Origin: Megamerina dolium
Taxonomy: Eukaryota; Arthropoda; Insecta; Diptera; Megamerinidae
Direction: 5' to 3'
Assembly: GCA_963854835.1 (NCBI GenBank)
Contig: OY978528.1
Span: forward strand, 52,114,508-52,178,507
DNA length: 64,000 bases
How positions within the stretch are numbered: position 1 is the first letter of the stretch; the number at the start of each line of letters is the position of its first letter. Below are positions 1 to 11,620 of this stretch, piece after piece. The notes beneath the pieces were generated by a model. It saw only the letters and a list, made by a program, of their open reading frames with translations, was not told where the DNA came from and ran no database searches. The translations under genes and the position numbers were made by a program.

Positions 1-1800
1 GAATCGTCGCTTTCTATTTCATTGTTATCTTCCTTCTCCAGCACTAACTTCATGTTTTCAAATTGTGAAGTCTTTCTAGTTGCTCCACCCTCACATTTCA
101 AAATGGTTCATTAACGTCGGGTAAGCTAGTCTCATCAATATTACTTCTAATGTTGTTTATTTGCTTTATAAGTGACAAACTTTTTTGTTTAAGAAACGTA
201 CGGCGTTCATGTTCCGTTGTCATGTTTGCAAAAAACGGTAAATGCAGAACCAAAAAAATTGCCATCATTTGCTAATCTTTCAGGCAATTTGATAATTGCA
301 TCTCTAAAGAGTGATTTTCTTTCGATGCAATACACCTTACTCTCAAGCCACTGGCTTACATAGGTATGTAATGTACTGTTTAATATAGAGTACATATAAT
401 GACAATAATTGTTGTTGTTGTTGCTGAAGCGATGTTCTTTTTATAAATCTTTTTTTTTTTGTTTAATTTTGGATTCACCATATCTATTCATATGTATCCG
501 TATATGCACGGCCGCACAATTAATCAAAAAATTGAATGTGCGTATTTGCATGAATGCGTATTGTATAGCAGTTAGGTGATTCATAAGATCACACAAAGTG
601 ATATATGGTCGGAAATATGAAACATGTGAACACATCCTAATATCGCCGTTATATCTGTATGCGATATTTCAATACTTACTCAGCTGATTTTCTTGTTCTA
701 ATTTGGCCTTCTTTTGAAAAAATGCAATAGTAAAAGAAATTACGCAAAAAGCAAACATTGGATTTACTCATGATTGTATGTTTATAATTTTTTGCTATGA
801 GATGCTTTTATGCGTACATGTTGATTTTCAAGCGACGAAGAAGGAGCAGAAGAAGTAAAGAGAAACAACTGATGATTTACACTACCAAAAAACATGTGTT
901 ACGAAGTTGTATTGTGTAAAGTCGGTTTTGCATAGAGACCAACAACAAAGAATTTTACATTGTGTAAACTCATGATAATATGACAATATGGCGTGTTATG
1001 ACACCTTATGAATACCCTAAATATATGTAAACATATGTTAATATATAAATGCATACAATATATTTATTAAACTATATTCATCCCAAACACCTTCATTCAT
1101 TCAGTCAGTCTGCCAGCCAGCCAATCAGTCAGTCATGCAAATAAGGAGAACAACAATCCCAAACAGGCAGAATAAGAAGAACTAATATGCTTTATGATTT
1201 TGTAGAGCAAATGCAATATTTTTATGAGCGATTAAACAAGCCTCTTTATTATATAACTGCAGTTTGTTTTGCAATTTTATACTATATTTGTTATTCTTGT
1301 TGTTTATTTTATTATATCAGAATCATTTCGTTGCTAATATGAAAATATTCTTATAGCATTTTCATAAATCGCAACTGCATAAATAAATATGAACAAGACG
1401 AAAAGAAAAATTTAGTTACGTACATACGTAACAAGTGAAGCATATAAAAAATGAAGAGTGTGAAAGTTAATCAAAGTAGCAGAAAAAATAATAACTACGT
1501 ATTATATACAACACATATATATTTTTCCAATATTTTATACATACAATAACGTATAATGGAGCATGTATGAGCATTTATGTATTGTACTTGTTCATATGTA
1601 TTAGACATGCCAATTTTCCTGCCTTCAGTTGACCCCGGCTTATTTAATATTTTAGAAAGAAATTACAGGGACTAGAGTTTCAATTTATGACTGTGACAGT
1701 CATCGGGTAAAAGTACCGTGATAGTAACAAATACCATATGTCTGTCCCCAAATATCATAGTATTGTCGTGGTGTTCTATATGATTTTGCGTGTTGAACTA
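1..1800. other. AT-rich intergenic sequence, nothing recognised
   Basis: Open frames here are short, AT-driven and lack domains or paired splice signals. No SINE head, LINE domain or transposase remnant is visible. A perfect odd palindrome, tgactgtgacagtca, lies at about 1687-1702 shortly before the hairpin listed next. Confidence 0.5.
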
Positions 1801-1835
1801 CTAAGCACAGCTTGTACAATTCAAGCTGTGCTTAG
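1801..1835. repeat. Perfect 14-bp stem, 7-nt loop hairpin
   Basis: CTAAGCACAGCTTG (1801-1814) is exactly reverse-complementary to 1822-1835, with tacaatt as the loop. No transposon ends or coding sequence were recognised around it. It is too short for a typical insect pre-miRNA and may be the relic of a small inverted-repeat insertion. Confidence 0.8.
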
Positions 1836-3104
1836 ACGCTTAAACGCAACTAAAATAGAAAATATGAAATAAATTGAGATAGAAGATAAAACGTGATAAA
1901 AAATAAATTTGATTTTTTTGTTTTATATTAAAATTTATAAATAAATTGAAAACCAAATATAAATGGAAAACAAAAACAAAATGTATTTGGGCAGCAAAAG
2001 TCATTGATTTGTGGGCAGAACATATTGAAAAACCGCGCGTAACCCATAAAAATTATTATTTTTGCAGTATTTCCATTTCCGTTGTATCAGCATATACCAT
2101 GATGTGTGGTCTTCCTTCCGACGATATACTATTTGTGCCGATGCCGAAACTCAGTGTACATGATTAAATTTGACAATAAATGGACGAGTTCGAAAATGGG
2201 CAGCATAGATTGAAAATCAAATCACAGTTTTGTATGGGAGGTGGGAGACATGTTCATCTGATTCCGCCCGCTTCCAGATATATTAGTTCTCTGCTAAAAC
2301 AAACCTTATGTACTAATTTTCAGCTCGATAGCTTTATAATTATATGCACTTATATTGCATATACAAGCTTGTGTCTGAAATATAATTTGCCTATCATCAC
2401 TTAATGCCTAGTTAGCTTCGACATTTCACGTATCATTTGAGCAAAGTTTCACTTTAAATTTTTGGAATTACATAAATTTATCTTTCACCTACAAACTCAA
2501 ATAAGTGAAAAATAACTCGATACTTGAAAAATAATTTTTCAAATATATCACAGTCATCCATCTGGTCACAGCACCAATTCGTGATCTTCAGCAATGTTAT
2601 GTTATGTTATGTTATGTGGTTATGCTTTTTGATGCCCAGAATGTTAATCGTCTTCCAAGCTGATGCGGCCACTTTTAAATTGAGCTGCACAAAATTTGAT
2701 GGCTGTAATTTATGTTTCAGATTCTGTACACAGCGTCCATTTAATCTTTGATCGTTTTTCGCCTGATCGTATCGCCTTTCAAAAGAAAATATTTAACGAC
2801 AGCTCGATACTCGATGTCTTCCACGTTCACAAACACATATACATCAAGTAATTGTCAAACAACTTTCAATTTTGAAAAGATACACAAACTCATGCCCCAG
2901 CTTTTGTTGATAATATGTATTGAGAGAATGCAAAATGCCTAAACTGCTTTGATAAATTGATAAAGGGAAAAACTAAGGCATTGATTGATGTAAACCACTG
3001 AATATAAACTGAGACTGATATCACAGAAATATTTGATTCATCGAATTCGACCATTCATGATCACTTCAAATGCCTTGCTTTCATTGTAACTACAACAATG
3101 TTAA
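1836..3104. other. Intergenic sequence with a TTATG microsatellite
   Basis: No gene recognised. A short (TTATG)n tract of about four units lies at 2594-2618. Open frames at 1946-2167, 2180-2404 and 2524-2751 have no domain, signal peptide or splice context that would support them. Confidence 0.45.
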
Positions 3105-4035
3105 ATGCAAAGTGGCCTGGTGGTGTTTTCGCAAGATAATGTGTCTAACTACCTCAAACTGGTGGAGCTAACGCAATCCTTGTTGACGTCATGTACTTTG
3201 TTTGGACGCTATATGATGGCACTTTCATTCTGTAATGAAGGTGCCATCATGTAGCTAGTTCTAATTGCTATGTGATGGCACCTTAATTTTTTTATCGTGG
3301 TCCTACACTTGGAGACCACCGGGCAACGTCTTCCTGGCACCAGGTGGAAGCTGGCTGAAGTGTGTGGCGAAAACCTCCTCAGTTAGAGGTTGTGCGGAGA
3401 AGACTCAACAGAAACATATCGACACACGCCATCTGTTTGTTGATTACAAACAACCGATTAATACCGGAGCGGGTTTCAGAGAAGGTGATTCGTTATCGAA
3501 CTTCTTCAATCTTGTTATGGAGATACTACTAGGTTTTGATTTATGAAATAATCTTCACTGAAAACATCTTCAATAAAAGTGTCATGCTGTTGGCGTATGC
3601 CGATGCAATTGACATAATCGGATGAACACGCGAGCAGTCAGTGCAGCATTCTAAGGGTTGGGAAGGAAGTCGCTCACATATGGCGCCAAAGCTTGAACAA
3701 TTTCAACCTCAGATTATAGGATGCTCGGAGTTTTTGGGTGAAAAGACATGTGCAGGATCTTTAGACCATTAAAATTCAGCGGCTGCGGTTGCTAGGTTAT
3801 GTCGAGCGAATGGACTAACACGCTTCAGTTAAGAAGGTGTTATATTCGAAACCTACTGTTCGACGATGCAGAAAAGATAGACCTAATCTCCGGTGGAAAG
3901 ACCAAGTACTAGAGAAACAGTACTATAGAACTTAACAGCGCTTGGAATTTCTAACTGTCGCCAGCTAGCAAATGAGAGAGATGGCTTGCGATCTATGCTG
4001 CATTCACCCCAAAGAATATAAAAAATATAAACTTT
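3105..4035 (+). mobile_element. RTE-type LINE fragment, endonuclease deleted
   Basis: The left part (about 3105-3310) matches the left part of the 25.4 kb copy, including the motif ctgtaatgaaggtgccatcatgt and a following CTCC/ACACTTGGAGACCACC-like segment. The right part encodes broken reverse-transcriptase pieces. These are a segment with IDTRHLFVDYK (about 3418-3450), GFREGDSLSNFFNLVME (about 3473-3525) and a LLAYADAIDIIG version of the YADD catalytic box (about 3588-3625), whose second Asp is replaced by Ala. The 3' part (3780-4010) carries the LINE C-terminal style sequence ending WRQLANER (about 3958-3985). The endonuclease domain and much of the reverse transcriptase are missing, and frames change several times. 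RTE affiliation rests on motif style, not a search. Confidence 0.72.
3213..3249 (+). repeat. Conserved hairpin near the 5' end of the RTE-type element
   Basis: TGATGGCAC and GTGCCATCA flank a short loop containing ctgtaatg. The same stem-loop is present in the second copy at about 25522-25558. Substitutions between the copies leave the outer stem pairing intact, so it may be a structured 5' UTR element. Confidence 0.6.
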
Positions 4036-5241
4036 GGACCAAAATGTAGAAATTACTTTCCAAACAACCATACCATAATTTCCAATTTTAGCTACTTTGC
4101 AACTAAATATTTTATATAATGGTAGAGTCTATATTCCTTAATTCCGGTATTAGCAACCCTAATAATATGTGCCAATATTATATATATGGGACCAACTACT
4201 CGACTATAGAATAAGGTGTATGAGGCGTGAAATTTACAGTTATTTTAATATGCAACTTAAGTTAGGTATATATACACAGACTATTTTTCGCCTTAAGTGT
4301 GTTTTAATAAAAAATATTTTACATGTATTTGTTTATCATATTTTCATTTTTCGTACCATGCTCGTACATGCATATATTATGTGTATGTACATGAGGATAA
4401 CTACGTATTATATGTACATACTATACGTACAATAAGCAACCATATACAAGCTACATCTAAAGCATTTATTTTATGATTGATAAGATTTTGTTCATTTCTA
4501 GCTTAAAGGTGTGCTGTTTCAGCTTCTTTTTTCTGCTTGATTAATGCTGATGCAGAGTGAATCGGTATTCAGTGGGGAAAATACGAGTATATGATGAAGA
4601 AAAATTTTGTATTTGTTTTTACTATCGTCTCATTATTTTTGTAACTTGTGAAATATGATCTTTTTACACAACCTTATTAATTTTCCAACATCATATGTTG
4701 TACAATATATCATATATTGTATATCGTAAATTGAGTATATGCTCATCGTAATAGGTATATGTATAACATAGATAATTTATAAAATAGATTGGCGGGAAAA
4801 TGATTTAATTTTTACCACATGTACAAAATATTTGAATACACATCAATATAAAATGAACTAATAAAACGGAAACGTGTGTGAGTCTGTTGCAGTAGCACGA
4901 AATAGTCGTAATATGGCAAAAATTATGAAAAAAGCCGAAACCTATTAAATAAGTAATAATAACGATATACGAGAAACAAATTTGAAATAATACTGCATGC
5001 TGCACTTTAAAATAATAAAATAATATAACGCGCAAATAGGCAATCTTATGCAAATAAATTTCATCATCAGTAATTTCAATTGAGGCGTAAAATAAAAAGA
5101 AGACCAGCAACAACTTGGGCGAAAATCTTTTTAGTTATGATTTTATTTTAATGGAGCTACTTAGATGCATAAACCAATTCTTTGTTTACAGAAGCGAAAT
5201 TCGAACGCGCTAAATTTGTTCATTTATAAAATGTAGATTGT
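4036..5241. other. Intergenic sequence, nothing recognised
   Basis: AT-rich with many TATATG-type tracts. The minus-strand frame at 4805-5113 is hydrophobic, but that is expected from the T-rich strand of AT-rich DNA. It has no family resemblance and is not called a gene. Confidence 0.45.
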
Positions 5242-5310
5242 GGGTGCCGCAGCTCAGTGGTTAGTGTGTTGAAGTATAACTAATTTAATATCGAAAATGT
5301 TTTTCTCTCC
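5242..5310 (+). mobile_element. SINE head fragment with internal deletion
   Basis: It begins GGGTGCCGCAGCTCAGTGG, the tRNA-like head and A-box of the SINE family seen elsewhere in the window. It then jumps to taatttaatatcgaaaatg, so about 50 bp with the B-box are missing. It lies about 330 bp upstream of the TATA box of the histidine-rich gene. Confidence 0.8.
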
Positions 5311-5640
5311 CCTGAAGATAAAAACAAAATTCCGACTCTGATATTTAAATATAAAATTTACATAATTAAATTAAAAGAAATTACTATTGAGCATTATCAT
5401 GATAATAATGATATTTAAATGTAGTGTTAACTTTGTTTCCACACAAAAACGCTTAGATATATTTGTTGGAAGCAATTAAAACGGCAATGCAAACGCCAAA
5501 GAAAATTCATCGAAAAAACCATAAAATGTGGACGGTGAACTTGTGCCCAACAGCTGTACATATTTATGTACTATACATACTATATATATACTTCATATAT
5601 GTAGATGATTTCATGATTAGAAAAATTAATTGGCAAAATT

Positions 5641-5648
5641 TATATAAA
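5641..5648 (+). promoter_or_regulatory. TATA box of the histidine-rich gene
   Basis: TATATAAA lies 129 bp upstream of the proposed start codon. A start of transcription about 30 bp downstream would fall near ttaacagtacatcag (5671-5687), giving a 5' UTR of roughly 90-95 nt. Assignment is by sequence and spacing only. Confidence 0.55.
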
Positions 5649-5769
5649 AAGGTGGAAACATGAAAAAGTCTTTAACAGTACATCAGCAACATTTCAGGTG
5701 CATCGAACAAAGAAATAAATTTGTATTTTATTTTAAAATTTAATCAAATTAAGTTCAGCACGCAGACAT

Positions 5770-6411
5770 ATGAGTAAAGTCAAAGTGAGTCTTCAATATA
5801 AAAAAAAAAACAAAATAAAATAAAAAATAAAAATTTTAAAAGGATTCACACATACACATGTATGTATCTTACAGCAACAACAACAAAGAAGCTCAATAAC
5901 AAGAACAAAATTTTGGAGGACTTTTGCCATTGCAATTATTGTCTTCATCATTACTTCATTTATTATGCCCACAACGTGTTGGAAAAAACGTGGCGGCAAA
6001 CATATACATATACATATACCAGTTAAAGTTAAAGCACATCATCATATCCATACAGTTTACGTGCATGCACCCAAGAAAGAGGTTGAAAGTAGTAAAAGTG
6101 ACGACGACCACCACCACCACCACCACCATAACGCTCACAGTAGTAAACCGACAATTTACAAAATAATCGATTACTCGACACACAATCACGGCGGTGATAA
6201 GGCAATGGACGATCACATGTACGAATCATTCCATGATATGATGCATACTTGTGATAGTAAAGGGGCAGAGGATCATGGTGATATGTTCTATAATCATTAT
6301 TCACGTTATGATCATGGAAAAAGAAGCATCAGCAGCAGCAGTAACAACAATCTCTATCCACTCATATTGGATAAGTATGTAAATTATGAACAGGGTGTTG
6401 ACTGGGAATGA
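5770..6411 (+). CDS. Histidine-rich secreted or membrane-anchored protein, two exons
   Basis: Proposed CDS is join(5770..5784, 5875..6411), 183 residues. Exon 1 encodes MSKVK and ends at a GTGAGT donor. The acceptor is TTACAG at 5869-5874. Exon 2 opens in phase with four Gln codons, and the frame stays open to TGA at 6409-6411. Residues about 24-42 are strongly hydrophobic (FAIAIIVFIITSF), behind a basic 22-residue N-terminus, so this is a signal peptide or signal anchor. The mature part is rich in His: an alternating HIHIHI segment just after the hydrophobic stretch, an uninterrupted run of seven His after DDD, then scattered His, Ser, Asn and Tyr. There is one Cys near the membrane segment and one in the middle (HTCDS). 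The conventional ATG at 5965 would begin after most of the hydrophobic segment and is unlikely to be the true start. No catalytic domain is visible; metal binding or a cuticle/extracellular role is conceivable but unproven. A 168-bp inverted-repeat element lies in its probable 3' UTR. Confidence 0.7.
5785..5874 (+). other. Intron 1 of the histidine-rich gene (90 bp)
   Basis: It begins GTGAGT, has an A-rich interior and ends in tatcttacag. Size and signals are typical of short dipteran introns. It is phase 0. Removing it joins a five-codon exon to a frame that is open from the first base of exon 2. Confidence 0.65.
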
Positions 6412-6449
6412 ATGGGGATGAGTGAGCATGTATGTATATGTATGTATAG

Positions 6450-6617
6450 TAAGGTGGTCCAATTATTTTTTTCCAAAATCGAGTTCGGGGCACCAATATT
6501 TTGGCAAATTTCAAAGGGTTTCATTATTGGTTAAATTACAAAATTTTCAATTAATATTTATATTACAAATACTAAGAAGATAAAACTGTTTCCCCATACA
6601 AAAATTGGACCACTTTC
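6450..6617. mobile_element. 168-bp MITE-like element with GGTGGTCCAATT termini
   Basis: The left end AAGGTGGTCCAATTATTTTTTT (near 6449-6470) is matched by the reverse complement of AAAAATTGGACCACTTT at 6601-6617. The interior is AT-rich and non-coding. The left flank ends in TA, as for Tc1/mariner-type insertions, but a clean target duplication on both sides cannot be shown. It sits 38 bp after the stop codon of the histidine-rich gene and before the candidate poly(A) signal. Confidence 0.7.
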
Positions 6618-6657
6618 ATGTATATTATATTTGATGTTTTCAAACGGATCAAATCAA

Positions 6658-6663
6658 ATAAAA
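6658..6663 (+). terminator. Candidate poly(A) signal of the histidine-rich gene
   Basis: An AATAAA hexamer lies about 250 bp after the stop codon and is the first clear one downstream. Its use would put the 168-bp inverted-repeat element inside the mature mRNA. Confidence 0.4.
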
Positions 6664-6824
6664 TTCATCTGAATATGGAAAAGTTAATCAAAGAACTCAT
6701 ACTGTATATTGTATTAATGTCGACACATTCTTCCAAAAATGTTGAAATTTATTTATATGGCAGACAACTTCGTCAATACGACAAGCATTTTTGTTATAAC
6801 ATTAAAACATAATTTTTGTAAAAA

Positions 6825-7145
6825 TTCGATTCAACATTATTGCAAACATTTTGCTTATAATGACGAAATCTAATATAAATATGTACATACTTTTTGACAT
6901 TATTGCCTATATTTCGACGTTATTGCAAAAATTTGTGCGATAATTACGAAAATCTAATTACATAAAGTTTTCATTAGGGATTATTTCAATTTTTTGCAAT
7001 AATGACGAAAAAGTGACAACAAAATTTCGACGTTATTGGAATCATTTGTGCGGTAATTTTAAAAATCGAATAGCTCAAATTAAATTATTCAATTAATAAA
7101 TTATTTTGCAATAATTTTGAAAAGGTACTACAAAATTTTCAACAT
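6825..7145. repeat. Degenerate repeat built from TTCGACATTATTGCAAA-like units
   Basis: Several imperfect units recur (for example ttcaacattattgcaaa, ttcgacgttattgcaaa, ttcgacgttattggaat), alternating with gcgataattacgaaaatctaatt-like segments. Similar sequence occurs at about 51835-52010 and in a short form near 62605-62665. No coding capacity is seen; it looks like an old non-autonomous repeat family. Confidence 0.55.
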
Positions 7146-7861
7146 TAATGCATGTAGTCCATCCATTTCTACGAGAGTAATTATGCGCATTTTTCTATTC
7201 TGTAACAAACAATAATTAAAGGACGTTTCTTTTTAGAATGTCCTAGAATAAAATTTAAAAATTCGTAGAAAAAATTGGCCACTTGGCGATAACGTTCATC
7301 GTTATTTGGTGGGTAATTTTGTGCCATTTAGTATTTTAATATGCTTTCAGTTATATCAGGGTCACGATTGATCTGAATCAGCACCAATGACTAATGGCTC
7401 CCAAATCGTATCACTTTGTTAGCAAACCTTCACATTCCTAGGAGTTGATATATAATATGATGTATAATAAATCCTAAATTTAATAAAGTCAGTAGAATCT
7501 TTTATGGGTCCTCTTCATTCCAAATGCGGTAATTATACTTGATGACGTAGCCTCAATATAAAAGACAGCGGAAATTTTGACTTATTCAGCAAATATACAA
7601 TGCAAATTTTGGCTACAATTTTTCTAAGGGTAAGACTTTCCAGGTTCTTATCCTGATAACATATTTCGCAAAATTAGGGAAGACGAGTCAAAATGCTACG
7701 GTCGCTGCCTAGATCAAGTGCTTTTCGATGTGTTGGCGCATGAACTTTCGGTGTTGGTATGGACCAGTATAGGTACAAGGTATCGAATTTTTTTTTGGTG
7801 GCAGATATTTATTGAATTCAATAAAACAGTTGACAACTAATAACCCACATTTAAAAGAAAC
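7146..7861. other. Unassigned intergenic sequence
   Basis: Nothing recognisable. The stretch 7680-7770 is slightly GC-richer than its surroundings but carries no open frame with a known motif. Confidence 0.4.
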
Positions 7862-7875
7862 ACAAGAATTAATTA

Positions 7876-8234
7876 AAAAAAAATAAATATGTGGCACTTA
7901 AAGCCCCAAAGGGCTCATTGGCCGAGCTTCTCTTCCATTACTGTTGTGCGTCTTAAATTTTAGACAGTATTAGAATGGACCTACTTATTTTAGCCGGTTC
8001 CGAACGGCAGAACACTTGAGACATCACTTTTTCTGAGCTTTGTCACAGAGTTCTTTTAGAAGCTTTTTCATGGCAAGTTGTTACTGTCGGAAGAATTGCT
8101 AATTGCTTGCCGACAGGTGGGTACCGTTCGAAAGAAAAATCTTTTCGATATTAAATTTGTTATGCATCAGCCGGGTATTGAACCACGACCTACAGATCAG
8201 AAGGCAAACATACTAACCACTGAGCTACGGCACT
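7876..8234 (-). mobile_element. tRNA-derived SINE, full-length copy with 14-bp target duplication
   Basis: On the minus strand it runs from a tRNA-like head (A-box TAGCTCAGTGGTTAG, B-box GGTTCAATACCCGGC) through the family body. It ends in CCAAAGGGCT-complementary sequence, GCCACATATTTA and a T-rich tail. The 14-bp flank ACAAGAATTAATTA is repeated exactly at 7862-7875 and 8235-8248, which is direct evidence of target-primed insertion. No protein is encoded. The antisense frame containing PGIEPRP, seen also in other copies, is an artefact of the tRNA-like head. Confidence 0.93.
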
Positions 8235-8248
8235 ACAAGAATTAATTA

Positions 8249-10460
8249 GTTAGCATTAAAATCAAGTTGTTACAACACCCATAATCACAATTGATCAAGA
8301 AGATAATAATAACAAACTAAAAAAACATCTGAGGAAAATCAGAGATTCTGGGAAGCCCCTGAGCATCCTCTAGAACAATGCTCAGTTCCATCATGCACTT
8401 TTAAAAGGCATTTGTATATTTTTTAATGTCTATAAATAGCGTAATGAAATTAAAGAGTGTAACGAGTACAAAATTTTTTTGAAACGTAAATTCTTATTGG
8501 AAAGTACGTCAATTGTGTACAAAGAAAAGTACTCGTAAGCACATTCATTTGCACAACTTTGCACTTGCATACATCATTGGGGGTATGTAAGTTTTAATTT
8601 AAGAAACTTTCTTAAGTACTTCTTAGTAGTACAATGTGCGGGTTACATGATTGTTGCTATTTTGCGTTGTGCGACTCAAAAAGAAAATTCTTCAATTTCA
8701 AATTGCAATGAGATTCCTATGTGAACGTCATATGACTGTGCTGCACATCATTAGAGATATTTGCATGCATACTCTTAGTGGCTAGTATTAGGTATGTTAC
8801 AAACGTATAACCAAGAAAATATTTTTTCGTCTCTACATAACTTTTGTTAGATGTTTTTCTTCTATAAACCTTCTGTAAAATGCACATGCATACTTCTTTA
8901 GTGCGTTGTACTAACTTTCTAACAAAACTGAGGTCAAAGTAATTACCAAAATTGTACATTGTGTTGTATGTTTGTTCAATAAAAGACAAAAATTCCATTG
9001 GCTCTAATGCCTCTCATTGGAATTCACGCTTCGATTGAATTTGTGCATATGTAAATTTCTGATATGTTGACGAGATGAAAGAAGGAGGAAGTAGGAGACG
9101 TGCAATTTATGTTAGGTAATTAAAAAAAAAATGAATGAACGAATACAAAGTTTCTTTCTTTGACATTTTCGTGTTTCAAAATTGGCATTGGCAATGACAT
9201 TGGAACATTAGTGCCTAGTACATTAGGTGATGCATAACTATACTCGCATGCACCGGTGTACGTGAAGATGTAGTAGATGTAGATGTTGCAACAGCATCAA
9301 ATATGGTTAGTTTAAAGAGGCGCGTAGAATGTGGATTTCACGTTTGTACATCAAAGTAGAATAACTTCATAAGGACGTACATATTCTCGTACATATACCG
9401 CTTAATACATTGCAACATAACTTGCATAGTTTTGATAGTACATACTAGAAGCAGCAAGTTACTTTGCTTGCAACAGTACATAAAATTACTTTACAAAATG
9501 TTAAATTAAATAGATTTTATAGAAATTTGTATATTATGTAGATAACATATGACCACAAGTATCAAGTATTTATTCTCTTTAAAAACATTCCACATACTAA
9601 ATATATTCAATTTTCCTTACAGATAGTTTCAATTGCGAAAAGCATTCAAAGTATTTTGTTTAAAATTTAAATTAATAAATATTATTTATTTCGATTTCTT
9701 CTTCTTTTGAAGCCTTAGAGCATAAATAAAACTATAACCATCTATGCATTAGTATCCAGTGCTTTATTGAAATTTATTGAAATGTAGTTGAAAAGGATTA
9801 AACCACACAGACATACACGAGTATATGGGTAAGAATATAAATTGAACTTTCCTACAGTAGGATATGGGATGCAATTTTCGATATTAAATGCAGAAGGGCG
9901 TAATAATTGATAATTATTGATACTCTAAATTTTGATCAGACCTTTGTTCATTGGAAAAATAATATCGCTTTTAACGGAGCCTATTTTGTAGAGAATGCAA
10001 TATCTATGAATATCTCATATCTTGTGTTTTATTTGATCGATCATAAAATTTGGCAACAAACACTTATCAACTTTTTAAATTACTCACCCGACATGTAAAA
10101 CTGGAATCATTTTAAGTGTCTATTTCGAAAGAAGCATAAAGAATTTTCTAACTTGGACCTGGTTTCTGCATAAGCTATAAACATAATTGGAGCTACTGCC
10201 GATATTCACCGTGCCGAATTCGCGGTGTCAAAATTAAAATTCACAATACCACATAAGAAATTTCGCATAACTCGGACGAAAAGCGAATTTCACTCAGATA
10301 GTTTTAATTTTAATTTTTCGTCGACGTCAACGACCAAATCAGAAGTTTGTGTGTCAAGAAAAAAAAATTATTGATGTGAAAAATTGTTTTATTGTGAATT
10401 AGAATAATTTTGAGTATTCATGTTTGTAAATTTTGATTTAAAATAATGAAAAAAATATTA
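8249..10460. other. Intergenic sequence, nothing recognised
   Basis: No SINE, LINE or transposase remnant and no credible gene. The frames at 8717-8998 (-) and 9907-10098 (+) lack motifs, and their codon content simply follows the base composition. A GC-richer patch with tcgtcgacgtcaacgac lies at 10318-10334. Confidence 0.4.
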
Positions 10461-10463
10461 AAT

Positions 10464-11336
10464 ATCTGATATGGGTATTTCCACAGCAGGGTCCACCATG
10501 ATCAAAAAGTCAAATGTTAATAAATGTATAATTTTTCCTAACATTACTTTAAAGAAATGTCTAAATTGCTATGATATAACGTATTTACAGTTTACCTAAA
10601 TCGGAATTATGAAAAACTTAGCATGAAAACTAGAAATATGTTTTTCTTGCTTTTAGCTTTTTTTTATAATTTTTTGCCTATATATTTATGTGGTTGTTGC
10701 GTTTTTGTAGTAAACTCTTTCTAACAAAAATAAATAAATACGGAAAAAACGGAAACGGATAAAACTAAGCGTGATTAACATCAAATTTCTGTTTTGTTTT
10801 CATTGACATTCTATTGTCGTGTTTTTCATACCAAAATCCACATTTTTTATCAATACTTCACGATTGTTGTAAGCACGTGGTCGCAGTGCATCTTGGTCTC
10901 TAATAATAATAATATTATATCCGTGATGGAAAATATGTCACGTGATAATTGTCGCGTGCTACATTTTACTTAAGACTAAAAAATAAATACATACATATAT
11001 TTTAATATTAAAACTATCAAAAAAAGCTGCATTATTCTACTTTAGTCTAAAATGAATCTCTTTAAAACATTATGTTACATTTCACAGATTTCTACATTTA
11101 TCTAGATGTAGTCGAAAACCAGTTCCATTTTTTGTCGCGTGCTATATCACATGTTTATTGTTAATATATTGGAAACATCTAATTGACAGAACTTACTTTT
11201 CGCACTACATATAACGATAATAAAGTACTATACAATAATAAAAATAAGAAGGAAAAAACCTTAAGTTTTCTTTACTTTGTTAAACTTTAAAAGCGTACGT
11301 ATGTTGCGAGCTCGACTATGGAAATACCCATATCTT
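10464..11336. mobile_element. ~870-bp non-autonomous element with inverted ends
   Basis: Ends: GATATGGGTATTTCCACAG (about 10467-10485) and its inverted counterpart CTATGGAAATACCCATATC (about 11315-11333), 18 of 19 matching. The interior is non-coding and AT-rich. It holds two copies of TGTCGCGTGCTA (about 10949 and 11133) and nearby CACGTG palindromes (about 10877 and 10938), a possible subterminal repeat pattern. No transposase or unambiguous target duplication was seen, so the superfamily is unknown. Confidence 0.7.
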
Positions 11337-11620
11337 AATATACGAAAATCGCTTCAATTTCGTTTTTCTAAGCGAATTTTCAAGACGAATTTTGACGACG
11401 ATGTCTCCCTGTTGTACGAATATAGCTAGTCGCTGCAATTATGTTTACAGCTTTAATTTTAATAGGCACTATAAAAGTATCAATTTTGTAGGGAAGTTCA
11501 CATAAAAAAAAGAGATATGAGTTAAGTATGTTCAGAAGAAATGTTGAGGAGAAATAATAAAAACATTATATATTATACATTTCACTTCTCTAGGAAAGAT
11601 CATTCGCTCCACGCGTAAAA

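Noticed and set aside
1946..2404. Two consecutive 73-74 codon frames
   Set aside because: No ribosomal context, domain, signal peptide or paired splice sites. Lengths are expected by chance here.
4805..5113. Hydrophobic 102-codon minus-strand frame resembling a membrane protein
   Set aside because: T-rich strands of AT-rich DNA routinely give Phe/Ile/Leu/Tyr-rich frames. No receptor signature or splice sites supported a gene.
5965..6411. Histidine-rich protein starting at the ATG at 5965
   Set aside because: This start would cut off the hydrophobic segment. The frame is open upstream to a good acceptor and joins an upstream ATG in phase.
8160..8233. Possible tRNA gene (A- and B-box present)
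   Set aside because: Same sequence as the head of the dispersed SINE, followed by the SINE body and flanked by target duplications. The cloverleaf pairing is poor.
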